Below are positions 16,279 to 24,889 of a stretch of DNA of 64,000 nt, piece after piece. Positions within the stretch are counted from its first letter, which is position 1, and each line of letters begins with the position of its first letter. The notes beneath the pieces are model-generated. The model had not been told where the DNA came from. It was given only the letters and a program-made list of their open reading frames with translations, and made no database searches. This DNA is from Chryseolinea soli (GTDB lineage Bacteria > Bacteroidota > Bacteroidia > Cytophagales > Cyclobacteriaceae): contig NZ_CP032382.1 in NCBI RefSeq assembly GCF_003589925.1, forward strand, positions 6,324,001-6,388,000, read 5' to 3'. The position numbers and the translations under genes were made by a program.

Positions 16279-19200
16279 TCAAAATTTCGAATTCTGGCTC
16301 CTGGCTCCTGGATTCTGGCTCCTGATTTCGAACCACGGTGTATTCAAAGTGCCGATCGCTGTATACACTTCTCCGTCCTTCTCCCCGATCAGGTAGAGAC
16401 GGTATGTAAGGGGATCCTCTGGAATCTCGAGTGTAATCTGGGGTCCGGTGCCTAGTTTCTCGAGATAAACACCGTTGCCAAATGCATCCAATTTGAGAAG
16501 GTACCATTCAAAGTTGAGTGCCGGGGTTGTGGCGTCGGGAGTTTTCCAAATTGTTCCGGCTTTGATGATCGCGTGATACGTAAGTTGTTGGGTTGGGATC
16601 GTCGCGATCGCGGGGCGGAGAATTTTAATTTGTAACGTGTCCGCCTCGGGTCTGGCTCCGGTCGGCGCCCAAAGCTGGCGTAGCTGAAAGTATTCCGGTT
16701 TCGGTCGCCCCCAATGATCGACCAGGCCGTCGAGTGTGACGATGTTTCTCTCTTGCAAATCCTGCCACTCGGCGATGTACCCGCCATTGAACCTGCTTTC
16801 GAGTTGGCGCAAGGCCGACACGGGCGCTGCACTCAGGAACAATGGCCCATCAATATTTTTCAATATGTCGATCCCGGTATCCTCTTCGCGAATGACCACG
16901 CCGAAAGCGTCTACGCCGTGAACATTTGCCTGAAGCAATGTGAGATCATGTTTGATCGTTTCGGAAAAAGGCAGATCGAGTGTCACGGGGCGGTAGGGAT
17001 CGATTTTCTTGATGGAATGAACTAAGTTATTCAGCCAATGCATGTAGGCCGATTGATGAAAGAAAAGTTCAGGTTTGGGGTAGCGTTCTTTCTGGCGTTT
17101 CCACAAAAGATTGTCGAGATTCCAGGCAATGATGTTTGGGTCATTTTTATAGCGCTCAACGGCGGCAAGAATTTCGGTTTGGCAATTATTCAACTGCTTG
17201 CTGTTGGTCAATACATACAACTGGTCATCAATCCAGAAGTTATAGTGGATCTTCATTCCCGCCTCAGCGGCGACGCTCAGTATATTTTTGTCATAGACAC
17301 CGGGTCCGTAACGCTTGATCGTCGTGACCCCGAGTGCCTTCATCTCCCCGATGTCGTGACGCAATTCCTTTCTGGTGAGGGCGTGGAAATTCTTAAACCA
17401 GTTTTTTCCTTTTGAAAAATTCATTCCGTGTAGGGAACGCAGCCATGCCGTGTCCGTTGGATGCGTTTGCTTTGCTTCCCACAACATTTGTGGAGGCATG
17501 TCCATGACACGGGGATGCCTGGCACGGATTAGGTTTGCCACAGGGTGAGGAATGCTCCAGTCGAGCTTGTGTAGCCCTGCCGTTACGCCGGGAACCACGT
17601 TGTCGTCGAATGCCGAATTGAATAGAATGCAGCCTTCGATCTCGTTAAAAACGGTGTCGATAGAACTGCGTGCATCTCTGAACCATTTTTCCTGCTCCTG
17701 GCGATTCAGCGTTCCCATCTCCGCCACCATCACCGGAACGCCGGAGCGAAATAGTTCGAGGGCATGGAAGGGAGCATAGATCGAATCGAAGGGGATGGCG
17801 GAATTTCCGGGTAATGAATAATCCAGGCCGGTGATCGAAAGCCAATCGACATACGCCGTGCCCGGAAAGAATGCCGTGGCGTTTTCGGCTTTCCATGGAC
17901 TCCACACCCAGATGACGTTGGTGGCGCCTGCCCATTGAAAGAGATTGAATACGTGAATCCAGGCCTGCCTAAATTCGGCCGGCGTATTCTGTCCGGTTCC
18001 CGACCAGGGATAGGCCGGGTTATCAAACTCATGCGCAAACCGGAGGAACACCGGCTCATGAAACGATTTCAACTGCAACGCGAATTTCAGAATATAGTCA
18101 TCAAACAGACCTTTGCTGATGTTCGCCAGGGCCTTGTGCTCCCTGCTCAAATCACGGTGATCTTCTGCTTGGGGAAAATGACTTACCCACGGCTCCCAGG
18201 TGATGAAGGGTATCGACCCGCGATCGTACACAGCCTGCATAGCCGCGGCATCGGGAAAAGAATTGGTATCGACACCCCACGGAATATAAAAGGAAAGCAG
18301 GTCAAAATGAGTGCCCGCCGATTTTTCAAAAGCGGCAACATCATTGAGCGAAGTCAGCCCGTCATCTTTTACCGGTTGGAAAATTCCGTTGTAAAAAATT
18401 TTCTCCGGTGGAAAATAGACAAAAGGCACATCCGGTATCTGCTGCCCGCGATGCACGACATATCCGGTGAACGCCATCGCCGCCAGAACAGCCGGGAGTG
18501 CAAGCCCGCGCATGGCGAAGTAAAGCTGATGCCGGAACAGCCAGAACAGCCGCTTGCCGTAATGTAAATATCCCGCCATTTTCCTGACCGCCTCCGAAGG
18601 ATGGTACCGGAGTGCCACGGGCTGTCGCGAGGCCATCACCATAAACGTCATGAACAATACGTTGAGGCTGGTGACACCCGCCATAAAAATAGAGTATGGG
18701 TTCCAGTCGATGTAAAGTCCATAGACGATCGCGAGCAGCGACAACACCCCCACGATAATATTGGGAATGGATATCGACCAACTGTCGCGTTCGGTGGTTT
18801 CCTTGGGGGTAGGAATATAGGGAACTTTTTTCCGCACGATCGTATAGACCAGCCCCACCATATAGATCCACCACGTGCCGATCAACAGAATACCGCCCAC
18901 CACATGAAAGCCTCGCTCCTCTTCCTCCATGACCCAGCGCTGCACATATTGCCGGATCATCAGGACCGAGACCACAAAAGGAAACCCGACGATGGCAAAG
19001 GTGACCAGGTCCACCTTCAGCGGAATAATGCCCAGCGTGAGCGACACCACCGGCACGATAAAGTTGATCAGAAAGATTACTCCCGAAAAATAGTGAAAGG
19101 GCAATATCCCGTAGTGCAGGCGTTGGCGCCAGGTGAATTTTGTGAACAACCTTGGATAAGTGGTGAACAGCAATTCAAACGTTCCGCGCGCCCACTTCAG

Positions 19201-20091
19201 TTGCTGTTTGTAGTAGGCCGACAAGGTCGAGGGAACCAAGCCTCGGGTCAGTACTTCCGGAACATAGACCGATCGCCATCCCCTGGCGTGCAACTGCATC
19301 GCGGTGTGCATGTCTTCGGCCAGCCCCGCGGCGTGACCGCCAATGGAGTCCAGCGCACTTCTCCGGAAGGTGCAGTTGGCCCCGATGGCCATCACGGTTC
19401 CATATTGGTTCATGGTCATCATCATGGGACCATAGAACTGAAAGGTCTGCTGCGCTGCACCTTTCGCCACGAGAGACTCATCAAGATTGCTGTAGGCCTG
19501 CACCACCTGGACATAGCCAATCTGCGGGTCGATAAAATACGGGACCACGCTATCCAGAAATTCCGGCACCGGCACATGATCCGGATCGAGCACCACGCAG
19601 AGCTCGCCCGTTGCCTGCTTCAGGATATTATTGATATTCCCAGCTTTCGCATCTTCCCGTGTGTTCCGGGTGACGTGCACTACGCCGAGTGCGTCACATA
19701 ATTCTTTGATATAGGGGTCATTGCCCTCATCGCCCAAATAGGTCGTGTGGGGATAACGGATCGCCTGGATGGCGCGCAGGGTTTCTTCGATCATCTCGTA
19801 GGGCTCGCCCGGGCAGAATGTGGTCAGGATATCGACCGTGAACCGTTGTTGTGTGTCGGGCCTGTCCGGCACACGGATATGAAAGTAATGGTACCACTCG
19901 TGCAAAACTTTCAGACAGTTGAAGGCGATGGCAAGGATCAGCAGCCAGTAAAAAACACGGTGCCCGATGTATTCCGGCTGCAAGAGATTGTAGACAAAGT
20001 ACAACATGCTCAGCAAACCAAAGATGATCATCACCTGCAACATCAGTCGTTCCAACCGCGAAGGGGCTTTTACAGGCGTATGCTTCTTCAT
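16279..20091 (-). CDS. Trimodular glycosyltransferase 2 - GH26-like - GH2-like fusion (1270 aa)
   Basis: Residues 1-65: two membrane segments. Residues 80-310: a processive family 2 glycosyltransferase with GDEGND (D121), LDPDH (D169/D171), LAEDMH (D260) and QQLKW (296-300), the cellulose-synthase-type D,D,D,Q(Q/R)xxW set. Residues 325-547: about six membrane helices. Residues 553-855: a GH26-like hydrolase with FLRFAHEFDN (acid/base E688) and PVMVAEMGTL (nucleophile E791). Residues 885-1140: a GH2-type TIM barrel that reads AWNLDNL where an acid/base glutamate (WxLGNE) is normal, so it may be inactive; E1108 in YIAEWQD could be the old nucleophile. Residues 1150-1255 look like a beta-sandwich. 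Inferred: a beta-glycan is made and trimmed or bound by one protein. The start overlaps the upstream stop by ATGA. The polymer is unknown. Confidence 0.85.
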   Translation of the reverse strand: MKKHTPVKAPSRLERLMLQVMIIFGLLSMLYFVYNLLQPEYIGHRVFYWLLILAIAFNCLKVLHEWYHYFHIRVPDRPDTQQRFTVDILTTFCPGEPYEMIEETLRAIQAIRYPHTTYLGDEGNDPYIKELCDALGVVHVTRNTREDAKAGNINNILKQATGELCVVLDPDHVPVPEFLDSVVPYFIDPQIGYVQVVQAYSNLDESLVAKGAAQQTFQFYGPMMMTMNQYGTVMAIGANCTFRRSALDSIGGHAAGLAEDMHTAMQLHARGWRSVYVPEVLTRGLVPSTLSAYYKQQLKWARGTFELLFTTYPRLFTKFTWRQRLHYGILPFHYFSGVIFLINFIVPVVSLTLGIIPLKVDLVTFAIVGFPFVVSVLMIRQYVQRWVMEEEERGFHVVGGILLIGTWWIYMVGLVYTIVRKKVPYIPTPKETTERDSWSISIPNIIVGVLSLLAIVYGLYIDWNPYSIFMAGVTSLNVLFMTFMVMASRQPVALRYHPSEAVRKMAGYLHYGKRLFWLFRHQLYFAMRGLALPAVLAAMAFTGYVVHRGQQIPDVPFVYFPPEKIFYNGIFQPVKDDGLTSLNDVAAFEKSAGTHFDLLSFYIPWGVDTNSFPDAAAMQAVYDRGSIPFITWEPWVSHFPQAEDHRDLSREHKALANISKGLFDDYILKFALQLKSFHEPVFLRFAHEFDNPAYPWSGTGQNTPAEFRQAWIHVFNLFQWAGATNVIWVWSPWKAENATAFFPGTAYVDWLSITGLDYSLPGNSAIPFDSIYAPFHALELFRSGVPVMVAEMGTLNRQEQEKWFRDARSSIDTVFNEIEGCILFNSAFDDNVVPGVTAGLHKLDWSIPHPVANLIRARHPRVMDMPPQMLWEAKQTHPTDTAWLRSLHGMNFSKGKNWFKNFHALTRKELRHDIGEMKALGVTTIKRYGPGVYDKNILSVAAEAGMKIHYNFWIDDQLYVLTNSKQLNNCQTEILAAVERYKNDPNIIAWNLDNLLWKRQKERYPKPELFFHQSAYMHWLNNLVHSIKKIDPYRPVTLDLPFSETIKHDLTLLQANVHGVDAFGVVIREEDTGIDILKNIDGPLFLSAAPVSALRQLESRFNGGYIAEWQDLQERNIVTLDGLVDHWGRPKPEYFQLRQLWAPTGARPEADTLQIKILRPAIATIPTQQLTYHAIIKAGTIWKTPDATTPALNFEWYLLKLDAFGNGVYLEKLGTGPQITLEIPEDPLTYRLYLIGEKDGEVYTAIGTLNTPWFEIRSQNPGARSQNSKF
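16289..16325 (-). repeat. Heptanucleotide tandem repeat (5 copies), right arm, inside coding sequence
   Basis: Read on the plus strand the units are GAATTCT, GGCTCCT, GGCTCCT, GGATTCT, GGCTCCT. The array forms the last codons of the GT2-GH26 gene, whose C-terminus therefore reads RSQNPGARSQNSKF with a 7-residue periodicity. It looks like a repeat that spread into the gene end. Confidence 0.85.
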
Positions 20092-21398
20092 TTCACAACA
20101 TAAAAAGGTGTGTTGGCCGACGCAAAATTTCCATAGGCGTCATAGATCCAGCAATAGATACGATAGGGGCCTTCGGTTTTCGGTACGCGAAAGGTCGCGT
20201 TGAGCCCATCTACCTGGGATAACAACGAATCCAATGCGGGGGGAGGTATCTTGTTCTTGTTTGAGTCGTCAAATTGTTCCTTATACCAGTCTTCCGGACG
20301 CACTTCCCATCGCAGCCGCAGGCCTTCCGCCGGTTGTGTCAATAGGATCTCTGCTTGGTGAACCGTATTCGGCTGGAAAATGAGATTGTCGTGCGCGCCT
20401 TTTTGATCGACGAGCATGTAATTCAACGGTGGCCCTGGATGAAGCACCGTCGGGCCGTTCCATAGGGTGGTCAGCGAGCCAATAGATGCCGACTTCGCTC
20501 CGTCGTCCGAAAACATGCTGAACCACGTCGGTGTTTTCTCGTGCTGAAATCCCCAGTAGAATACCAGCGATCCCAGGTAACGCGGATTGTCATAAGGCAT
20601 AAGCGTCGTATAGATCGATTTATAACGCTCGGCTTTTTTGGTGCTGGTATCTTCAATCGGTGCACCCCAGGCTGTGCTGTCGCTTTCCCAATAGCCATTG
20701 ATCCCCCATTCGCCTACCACGAAGGGACCATCCCAAAACCAGCTGAAATGATCGAGATCTTCTTTTAAGGACGAAATTCTGCCATAGGTGTTTATTGAAA
20801 TGATGTCCAAATCAGGAACTTTAGTGCGAACGTGGTAGATATTTTTTCTTCCGAAGCCCAGAAGCGCCGTGGTTACCGGATGGTCGGGGTCCTTTCGGTG
20901 GATCATTTTCAGGAGGTTGTTGTAGGCCGTAAAGAAATCATCCTGGGGCTCGTAGAAATAGTGCAGTTCATTTCCCAGGCACCACATGAGCAAGGCCGGA
21001 TGATTTTTGTAACGGTTGACAATCGCCTCCATTTTTTGGTGGAGCTTGTTCACGGCCTGGCTGTCGCTGTAATATTCCTTTACGTGATTTGAGTTGTACA
21101 AAGGGAGGCCCGCCACCACCGCGATGTGATAATGCTGTGCGCTGTCGAGGATGTTTTGAAGGTTCGTGGTGTCCCAGGTCCGGATGGTGTTGCCGCCGGC
21201 ATCCCGGAGCTCTTTCAGATGGGTGAATCCAGCAACGCCCTTGATGACAAAAGGCACCTGATCGCGGATCAATGTATAGTGCTCGCCTTCACGCATGACG
21301 TGAACTTTACCGGTGGCGGTATATTCCTTTCGGTCTGAACAGGTCAGTACACTCAGACCGATGAAAACGAAAAAGAGCAGGGTCTTTAAAGATCGCAT
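20088..21398 (-). CDS. GH2-like TIM-barrel glycosidase, putative lipoprotein
   Basis: A 436-residue exported protein. The N-terminal hydrophobic stretch ends VLTCSD, so C20 may be lipidated, although the -1 threonine is not an ideal lipobox. Residues 45-300 form a glycosidase TIM barrel like the catalytic domain of GH2: NHPALLMWCLGNEL holds the acid/base E144, and PFVVGEWGINGY the nucleophile E230. Residues 325-436 look like a beta-sandwich. It lacks the N-terminal domains of classical beta-galactosidases. The stop overlaps the start of the GT2-GH26 fusion (ATGA), so the two are probably translated together and act on the same glycan. It resembles the third module of that fusion but keeps both catalytic glutamates. 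Confidence 0.8.
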   Translation of the reverse strand: MRSLKTLLFFVFIGLSVLTCSDRKEYTATGKVHVMREGEHYTLIRDQVPFVIKGVAGFTHLKELRDAGGNTIRTWDTTNLQNILDSAQHYHIAVVAGLPLYNSNHVKEYYSDSQAVNKLHQKMEAIVNRYKNHPALLMWCLGNELHYFYEPQDDFFTAYNNLLKMIHRKDPDHPVTTALLGFGRKNIYHVRTKVPDLDIISINTYGRISSLKEDLDHFSWFWDGPFVVGEWGINGYWESDSTAWGAPIEDTSTKKAERYKSIYTTLMPYDNPRYLGSLVFYWGFQHEKTPTWFSMFSDDGAKSASIGSLTTLWNGPTVLHPGPPLNYMLVDQKGAHDNLIFQPNTVHQAEILLTQPAEGLRLRWEVRPEDWYKEQFDDSNKNKIPPPALDSLLSQVDGLNATFRVPKTEGPYRIYCWIYDAYGNFASANTPFYVVK

Positions 21399-21748
21399 AG
21401 ATCATCTACAAGTTACATGAATTTCCGGGGTAACGCGTTGGCATCCAATCAAAAATCATCAAACTAATGAAGCCTTGCGGCCTTGCAGAAACCATGCTGA
21501 TGATCGCCGGCATTTGGTGGGCTCAACCCTTGCCTGCGAATCCACCCGGCACCGCCAGATACACCCATCCCAAAATTAACAATTACACAACCCAATGGTT
21601 ATAATGTACTTTTACATGAGTGGCTTACACCGATAGCTCTTCGGCATGAATATGCCAACCGATCATCAATGAAGATGATAAAGTGCTCCGCGCATTTTTT
21701 CGAAGCATAGGATAGTCGTTATCTTTCGCCTGGATTTTGACCTATCCC
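21399..21748. other. Divergent intergenic region
   Basis: About 350 bases between diverging genes. No gene is seen. TATCTTTC (21720-21727) is one base off the Bacteroidota -7 box and sits 21 bases before the ATG at 21749, so it may be the promoter of the next gene. Confidence 0.4.
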
Positions 21749-22135
21749 ATGCCGCACATTTACACCCTTCACCAGGATGCCGATGAGATCTTCGTTGTTG
21801 ACTATACGGGAAGTAAAGAGGCCCAGATGATGCAGCTCGCTACGAAATTCAGGGAATTGATCCAGACCCGTTCCAAACCCGTACTGGTGATGGCGGTCTT
21901 CAACGACAGCACCTACGTTACCCCAACATTCATGCGTCATGCCGAAAAGGAATCCGGGGCGGTTATGCCGTTGCTCGAGAAGGTTGCGTTTGTCGGGCTG
22001 TCGACGACCAAGAAGATCATCCTTCAAGGGTACAATATCTTGTTCGGAAGAAGCTTTCAGGCGTTCGATACACAGGAAGAGGCTATCCGTTTCCTGGTGG
22101 ACCGCAGCGCATCGGATAAAAGGAGTCCATTCTAG
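21749..22135 (+). CDS. STAS/SpoIIAA-like small protein (128 aa)
   Basis: A cytoplasmic protein with alternating strands and helices: EIFVVDYTGSK, a helix with MMQLATKFRELI, then PVLVMAVFNDS, a serine/threonine-rich turn, KVAFVGLSTTKKII and FQAFDTQEEAIRFLVD near the end. This order matches SpoIIAA-like or STAS-like folds, and the last segment is typical of that group. I chose ATG 21749; a TTG at 21737 would add four residues. No partner gene is apparent. Function unknown; a signalling or binding role is a guess. Confidence 0.6.
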   Translation: MPHIYTLHQDADEIFVVDYTGSKEAQMMQLATKFRELIQTRSKPVLVMAVFNDSTYVTPTFMRHAEKESGAVMPLLEKVAFVGLSTTKKIILQGYNILFGRSFQAFDTQEEAIRFLVDRSASDKRSPF

Positions 22136-22334
22136 CTGCACCGGAGAAACACACGCACACGCAGCTGGCTTTTTTCATTTTCAGCCTTCCCATCATTGTC
22201 GCTCAGATAATCCTTCGCTGATTTTGTATCGTAAATTATTACATTCGCCAGCAGCGGTTCCACCCCGCTTCATAAACGGTCCGTGAACAAATTCCAACTG
22301 CGGCGACATTCATAGCGACCGATAAAAAAGACAA

Positions 22335-23891
22335 ATGACCATGAGAAAAATTTTATCCGCCTTCCTCCTCTTTGCCTGCCTCTCCCATGGGTCGGCTCAA
22401 CCCACCAAAGCCAAAGATTTTATTGTAAAAGGTTTCCACCTGGACCTGCGCATCCAGGTAATGTCGCCCGAGGCATTGAAAGATCTAGCCTTGCGGCTGA
22501 GTCGCAGCGGCATCAATACGCTGGTCATGGAATGGGAAGGAACGTACCCTTTTGAAAAGCATCCGCTGATCGCCAACCGGTATGCCTATAGCAAAGAAGA
22601 AGTGACGGACTTTATACGCTATTGCAAGGGGTTGGGAATAGATGTGATCCCGCTGCAGCAAAGCTTTGGGCATGTAGAATATATCCTGCGGCACCCGCGC
22701 TACAAAGATCTTCGCGAAGATCAGAAAGACTATTCGCAGGTCTGTCCGCTGAAGGAAGAATTGAACCGCGCGCTGTTCAACGATCTGTTTACCGAACTGG
22801 CCTCCACCCATCCCTCCAAGTATTTTCATATCGGGGGCGACGAAACCTATTTGCTGGGCCACTGCGATCAATGCCGTTTGAAAGCCGAGAAGGAAGGAAA
22901 ATCCAAGCTCTATATCGATCATATCAAAATGCTGGCCGAGCTGGTGATCCGGCTGGGCAAACGCCCGGTGCTCTGGGCCGACATCGCCTTGAAATATCCT
23001 GAGGCCTTAAAGTCGCTTCCCCCGGAAACACTGTTCATCGATTGGAACTACGGATGGGAAATGAACCGCTTCGGCGACCACCAAAAACTCATGGAGAGTG
23101 GTTTTGAGATCTGGGGTGCCCCCTCCCTGCGCAGCCATCCCGACAACTACTTCCTGACACAGTGGGAAAAACATTTCAAAAACATCCGCGATTTTGTTCC
23201 GGCCTCCCGCAAGCTGGGCTACACCGGCATTGTGATGACCTCCTGGTCGACGTCCGGGATCTATTCGTCGGTCTTTGAGTCCAGCAACGACATCATCGAC
23301 CTGTATGCCATCCGCCATGTCTACCCGCTAACCGGTTTCCCGATGTTGCTGGCAGCCTATACCGAAAGCCTGAAATCAACGGCACCGCTGGACATTCCGG
23401 CTTTCATTCAGAAATATGGAAGTGAGACCTATGGTTTTACGAAGGAGCAGTCGCTTCAATTCTGGAAAGCACTGCGAACGGCTCCCTATGAAATCCAACA
23501 AGGAGAAGTGGCGGCACCGATGACCTTATCGATTCAAAATGTGTTGGACAGCGCCACGATGGCAGCCCAGTGGCTTCGCGAACTTCAGCCTTCAAAAAAC
23601 AAAGATGAGTTTGAGCATTACCGATTGATGGCCGACATACGGGTGCTGTACCTGGACTACCAGCGCATCGAAAAGCAAGCGAACGCCGTGTCGTTCAGTC
23701 AAAAAGATCTTCCGGAGGTTTTGAAAAAACTGAAAGGCCTGATCGATCAGTCCGGCGATCTGAACCGACGGTTTATTGCTTTGAATAAAGGAACGCTTCA
23801 TCCCGCAGAAATGGAACAGGAAAATGCTTTGCGCATCGACAAGGCAAAACTGCTCTATGCGCGGTTATCCAAACAGCGAACCGCTCCATAG
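22335..23891 (+). CDS. Secreted GH20 beta-N-acetylhexosaminidase-like glycosidase
   Basis: A 518-residue enzyme with a signal peptide (MRKILSAFLLFACLSHGSAQ). The TIM barrel of family 20 begins at GFHLDLR (about residue 33). The catalytic pair is in KYFHIGGDETYLLG (Asp-Glu), and WADIAL and FIDWNYGW contribute conserved tryptophans. It lacks the N-terminal GH20b domain of many hexosaminidases, which fits the short Bacteroidota branch. It should cleave terminal GlcNAc or GalNAc, or a related sugar, in the periplasm. Start choice: ATG 22335 and 22341 both give a good signal peptide. The next gene follows after 2 bp, so they form an operon. Confidence 0.85.
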   Translation: MTMRKILSAFLLFACLSHGSAQPTKAKDFIVKGFHLDLRIQVMSPEALKDLALRLSRSGINTLVMEWEGTYPFEKHPLIANRYAYSKEEVTDFIRYCKGLGIDVIPLQQSFGHVEYILRHPRYKDLREDQKDYSQVCPLKEELNRALFNDLFTELASTHPSKYFHIGGDETYLLGHCDQCRLKAEKEGKSKLYIDHIKMLAELVIRLGKRPVLWADIALKYPEALKSLPPETLFIDWNYGWEMNRFGDHQKLMESGFEIWGAPSLRSHPDNYFLTQWEKHFKNIRDFVPASRKLGYTGIVMTSWSTSGIYSSVFESSNDIIDLYAIRHVYPLTGFPMLLAAYTESLKSTAPLDIPAFIQKYGSETYGFTKEQSLQFWKALRTAPYEIQQGEVAAPMTLSIQNVLDSATMAAQWLRELQPSKNKDEFEHYRLMADIRVLYLDYQRIEKQANAVSFSQKDLPEVLKKLKGLIDQSGDLNRRFIALNKGTLHPAEMEQENALRIDKAKLLYARLSKQRTAP

Positions 23892-23893
23892 CC

Positions 23894-24799
23894 ATGTTAA
23901 AAATAGGAATAGTCGGTCTGGGCGACATTGCGCTAAAGGCCTATCTCCCGGTGATCAGCACCCGGGATGTCGAAGTTCATCTCTGCACCCGGAACGAAGC
24001 GCAGCTAAAAAAAATTGGTGCGCAATACCGGTTCAATCATTTGCATCGCACGGTGGAGTCGCTTATTCAAAGTGGCGTTACAGGTGTGTTCGTGCATACG
24101 GCAACAGCATCGCACGAGGCGATTGTGGAGCAGCTCCTGTTTAACAACATTCATGTTTATGTGGACAAGCCCCTTACCTACCATTACGCTTCCGCGGAAA
24201 AACTGACGGGGCTGGCCACAAAAAACAATCTCCAGCTTCACGTCGGGTTCAACCGGAGGTTTGCGCCCGCGTATCAATATGCGGGCGCACTCCCGTCTGC
24301 AAATCTCATGGTCCTGCAAAAAAACCGGAGCTATTTACCCGGCGAGGTCCGGACGTTTATTTTTGATGATTTTATTCACGTCGTCGACACACTGCTCTAC
24401 TTGTTCCCCCACCCGATCGAAAAAATGATCGTCAATGGCAAAAAGAAAGACGGGCTTCTGAATCACGTCGTCGTCCAGTTCATTGCTGCCGACGGCACGA
24501 CGGCGATCGGTATTATGAATCGCGACAGTGGCACCGTGGAAGAACGTTTGGAGGTCGCTAGTCCGGACGAGAAGCGGGTTGTCGTTAACTTGACGGATGT
24601 CACCGTATATCGCGACAGGAACGAGACGCACATTGTGCGCGACGATTGGGAACCTACGTTGCGGAAGCGGGGCTTTGATCAGGTTGTTGATCATTTTTTG
24701 CAGGCTTTGAAATCAGGCTCATCGCATCCAATTTCTACACCCGATTTCTTGTTCACGCATAAAATCTGCGAGCAGATCGTGGAGCAGTTGAAGGATTGA
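23894..24799 (+). CDS. Gfo/Idh/MocA-family oxidoreductase
   Basis: A 301-residue protein. The N-terminal Rossmann fold (IGIVGLGDIALKAYLP, residues 3-18) binds NAD(P); VYVDKPLTYHY carries the EKP-like lysine motif (here DKP) of this family, and LHVGFNRRFAPAY is the conserved GFNRRF stretch that starts the substrate domain. It is shorter than the usual 340-380 residues. It starts 2 bp after the GH20 gene, which suggests that it oxidises or reduces a sugar set free by the hexosaminidase, but the substrate cannot be assigned. Cytoplasmic. Confidence 0.88.
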   Translation: MLKIGIVGLGDIALKAYLPVISTRDVEVHLCTRNEAQLKKIGAQYRFNHLHRTVESLIQSGVTGVFVHTATASHEAIVEQLLFNNIHVYVDKPLTYHYASAEKLTGLATKNNLQLHVGFNRRFAPAYQYAGALPSANLMVLQKNRSYLPGEVRTFIFDDFIHVVDTLLYLFPHPIEKMIVNGKKKDGLLNHVVVQFIAADGTTAIGIMNRDSGTVEERLEVASPDEKRVVVNLTDVTVYRDRNETHIVRDDWEPTLRKRGFDQVVDHFLQALKSGSSHPISTPDFLFTHKICEQIVEQLKD

Positions 24800-24889
24800 G
24801 GTTTGAGTCAGCCAACATTGCTTTATTGGTCTCGCGTCTCCATTTGGAGTGGGGCGATACTGAAAGCCGTTCAAGTTTCAAATGCGTAT

